Shown: piece after piece, positions 62,016-64,000 of the stretch
How the letters are laid out: each line of letters starts with the position of its first letter
Position numbering within the stretch: position 1 is the first letter of the stretch
Assembly (NCBI GenBank): GCA_934725015.1
Contig: CAKVAS010000011.1
Coordinates: 23,696 to 87,695 of the forward strand
Direction of reading: 5' to 3'
Source of the DNA: an uncultured Bacteroidales bacterium
GTDB lineage: Bacteria > Bacteroidota > Bacteroidia > Bacteroidales > UBA932
Length of the DNA: 64,000 bases
Notes under the pieces: generated by a model
What the model was told of the DNA's origin: nothing
Database searches by the model: none
What the model saw: only the letters and a program-made list of their open reading frames with translations
Program-made: the position numbers and the translations under genes

Positions 62016-64000
62016 ATGAAGAAATTCATCACACTTTCTGTTCTGGGATTGCTTGCGACAACGGCCGTGAGCGCCCAGAACTCTACAGACGGTCAGAATC
62101 CTGCGGGCAGTCCGGCGGTTCAGGCGACAGATGCGGCGGCACCGGCACCGGTCTCCGCAGTCAAGGCCTGGGAGGGTAAGATAACGATGCCGACGTACCT
62201 TCTGGATCCGGCGGAGCAGTCGCCGATCTTCGAGCGCGACTGGTCGTACCAGAGGGCGAAGCGCAGCGTGTATCCGTACCCGCTGAACGACAACATGACC
62301 CGCACGAAGAAGGACGTGACCTACGACTGCCTCTATATGGAGAACGAGTACGTGGAGCTGTGCATAGTGCCGGAGTTCGGCGGTCGTCTCCTCTACGCGG
62401 TTGACAAGACCAACGGCTACGACATCTTCTACCACAACCACGTGGTCAAGCCGGCCAACGTCGGGATGACGGGCGCGTGGATAAGCGGCGGCGTGGAGTG
62501 GAACGTCTTCCACCACCACCGCCAGACGAGCCACGTGCCGTGCGACTGGCGCATCGTCGACAACGCCGACGGCTCCAAGACGGTGTGGGTCGGGGAGACC
62601 GAGTACCGCCACAGGATGCAGTGGGCGATAGGCGTGACGCTGCGCCCGGGCAAGAGCTACATGGAGATAAGCGGCAGGCTTATGAACTCCACCCAGGACG
62701 ACAACTCCATGCTCTACTGGTCCAACGTCAGCACGCACGTGGACGAGAACTACCAGATATGCTTCCCTCAGAGCACGGAGTTCGTGACCTTCCACTGCAA
62801 GAACTGGTTCGCGCACTGGCCGATCACGCACGAGACGTTCAACGACATGGACTTCTACAGGGACGGCATCGACGCGAGCTGGTGGAAGAACCACTACATG
62901 AGCAACTCCATGTTCGCGCACGACCTCAGGGACGACTTCATCGCCGGCTACGACCACGGCCGCAACGCGGGCACGATGCTGCACGCGAACCACAACATCA
63001 GCAAGGGCGGCAAGTTCTGGCTGTGGGGCCCGAACAGCGAGTGGGACACGCGCATCCTCACGGACGACTCCGGGCACTACATCGAGCTGATGTCCGGCGC
63101 GTACTCGGACAACCAGCCGGACTACAACTGGAGCGCCCCCTATGAGACCAAGGAGTTCAGCCAGTACTGGTACGGCATCCGCGACATGGAGGGCGTGAAG
63201 GCCGGCAACCGCCTCGCGGCGGCCAACGTCGCCCTGAAGGAGCCGGGAAAGGCGTTCCTCGCGGTGAACACCACCGAGCCGAGGCATGACCTCAGACTCA
63301 CCCTCCTTGGCGGCGGAAAGACCCTCGCCACGGAGAACATCCCCGACATAGCCCCGGACAGGCCGTTCAAGACGACCGTCGGCATAGACAAGAAATATAC
63401 GGAATCAGACCTCGCCATAGTCCTCACCGACGCGGACGGCAGGGAAATCCTGCACTTCACCCCTGTAAGACACGACCCGAACGCCCCTCTCCCGGAAATA
63501 GTGGAGCGTCCGAAGAAGCCGGAGGACATAGCTAACACGGAGGAGTGCTACCTCGTGGGCCTGAGGAACCTCCAGTTCCACAACCCGTTCATCGACCCTA
63601 CGGCCTACTTCATGGAGGTGCTCAGGCGCGACCCGGGCGACACAAGGGCGAACACGCAGATGGGCGTGTGGTACAGAAAGAGGGGCGACTACGACAAGGC
63701 GGCACAGTACCTGCGCACGGCGATAAGGCGCCAGACCCACGACTACACGCGGCCTAAGGATGCGGAGGCGATGTACAACCTCGGCCTCGTGCTGAAGGCC
63801 CAGGGCAGGACCGCCGCTGCGATGGACACGCTCTACAGGGCGACGTGGAACTATACCTACAACTCGGGGGCGAACACGCAGCTCGCGCAGATGTACGCGC
63901 AGCAGGGCGACTGGGCGATGGCCCTCGACCGCCTCGACGAGGCGGTTGCCTACAACGGCCGCAACTTCTCCGCGAGGGTCTTCAGGGGGCTCGTCCTCAA
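62016..64000 (+). CDS. DUF5107/TPR protein, secreted (3' partial)
   Basis: The frame begins MKKFITLSVLGLLATTAVSA, a signal peptide, and remains open to the right edge (661 residues seen). A region from about residue 50 to 380 has the DUF5107 pattern (VELCIVPEFGGRLLYAVDK, ISGGVEWNVFHHH), a galactose-mutarotase-like fold of beta-sandwich type. TPR units begin near residue 545 (YLRTAIRRQTHDY, AEAMYNLGLVLKAQGRTAAA). Proteins of this kind are often found in glycan loci and are suspected glycosidases or binding proteins. The start and signal fit. Confidence 0.75.
   Translation, partial: MKKFITLSVLGLLATTAVSAQNSTDGQNPAGSPAVQATDAAAPAPVSAVKAWEGKITMPTYLLDPAEQSPIFERDWSYQRAKRSVYPYPLNDNMTRTKKDVTYDCLYMENEYVELCIVPEFGGRLLYAVDKTNGYDIFYHNHVVKPANVGMTGAWISGGVEWNVFHHHRQTSHVPCDWRIVDNADGSKTVWVGETEYRHRMQWAIGVTLRPGKSYMEISGRLMNSTQDDNSMLYWSNVSTHVDENYQICFPQSTEFVTFHCKNWFAHWPITHETFNDMDFYRDGIDASWWKNHYMSNSMFAHDLRDDFIAGYDHGRNAGTMLHANHNISKGGKFWLWGPNSEWDTRILTDDSGHYIELMSGAYSDNQPDYNWSAPYETKEFSQYWYGIRDMEGVKAGNRLAAANVALKEPGKAFLAVNTTEPRHDLRLTLLGGGKTLATENIPDIAPDRPFKTTVGIDKKYTESDLAIVLTDADGREILHFTPVRHDPNAPLPEIVERPKKPEDIANTEECYLVGLRNLQFHNPFIDPTAYFMEVLRRDPGDTRANTQMGVWYRKRGDYDKAAQYLRTAIRRQTHDYTRPKDAEAMYNLGLVLKAQGRTAAAMDTLYRATWNYTYNSGANTQLAQMYAQQGDWAMALDRLDEAVAYNGRNFSARVFRGLVL

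Noticed and set aside
61947..63287. 446-codon minus-strand frame opposite the DUF5107 gene
   Set aside because: The plus frame has a signal peptide, DUF5107 motifs and TPRs; the minus frame is Val/Arg/His-rich shadow.

Overview
This is a window of a Bacteroidales-type genome, probably a gut organism of moderately high GC (Alistipes or Cryptobacteroides-like; genus is inference). The evidence is a SusC/SusD pair, lipoproteins with fimbrillin-like, BACON and DUF5689-like domains, a propeller/AraC regulator, DUF5053 and DUF5107 genes, and promoters of the Bacteroidota form TTTG-N19-TAnnTTTG.

Region 1 (1-14.9 kb) is the right part of a prophage: tail genes, a complete diversity-generating retroelement (DGR), a lysis cassette, a cargo zone of small genes separated by near-identical terminators and promoters, and a tyrosine integrase. 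The DGR has the order target gene with variable repeat, avd, template repeat, reverse transcriptase. Over 119 bp the variable and template repeats differ at 10 positions, all of them template adenines. The cargo zone holds a HigBA-type toxin-antitoxin pair, a HicB-like protein, a retropepsin-like protein with a SEC-C tail, two copies of a [tiny ORF - hairpin - DUF5053] module and a structured leader RNA. A beta-barrel gene without its 5' end follows the integrase.

Region 2 (15.4-21.5 kb) is an accessory island. It has four co-directional genes of unknown function (one with WG repeats), then an AbiEii-type nucleotidyltransferase toxin with an HTH antitoxin, bracketed by two direct repeats of about 88 bp.

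Region 3 (21.5-42.3 kb) is mostly housekeeping: uvrB with an unusual glycine-rich linker, a NifU-like/GGGtGRT pair, an OmpA-family protein, a HAD hydrolase, two acyl-CoA-synthetase-like enzymes around htpG, a GH3-family ligase-like protein, a YcaQ/AlkZ-like protein, a carboxymuconolactone decarboxylase-cupin fusion, a C10 protease with a companion lipoprotein, dinB and an orphan AbiEi-like protein. A 175-bp MITE-like element has cut off a secreted-protein gene at about 37.08 kb. A candidate ncRNA lies on the minus strand at 42.3-42.4 kb.

Region 4 (42.7-64 kb) is a polysaccharide-utilization-like locus: two sialidase-fold glycosidases (one fused to a fimbrillin-like domain), a membrane regulator with propeller, YYY and AraC domains but no kinase or receiver, surface lipoproteins, SusC, SusD, and a DUF5107/TPR protein cut by the window end. 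Intergenic inverted repeats divide it into units. A small ORF split at a G8 tract lies before the last lipoprotein.
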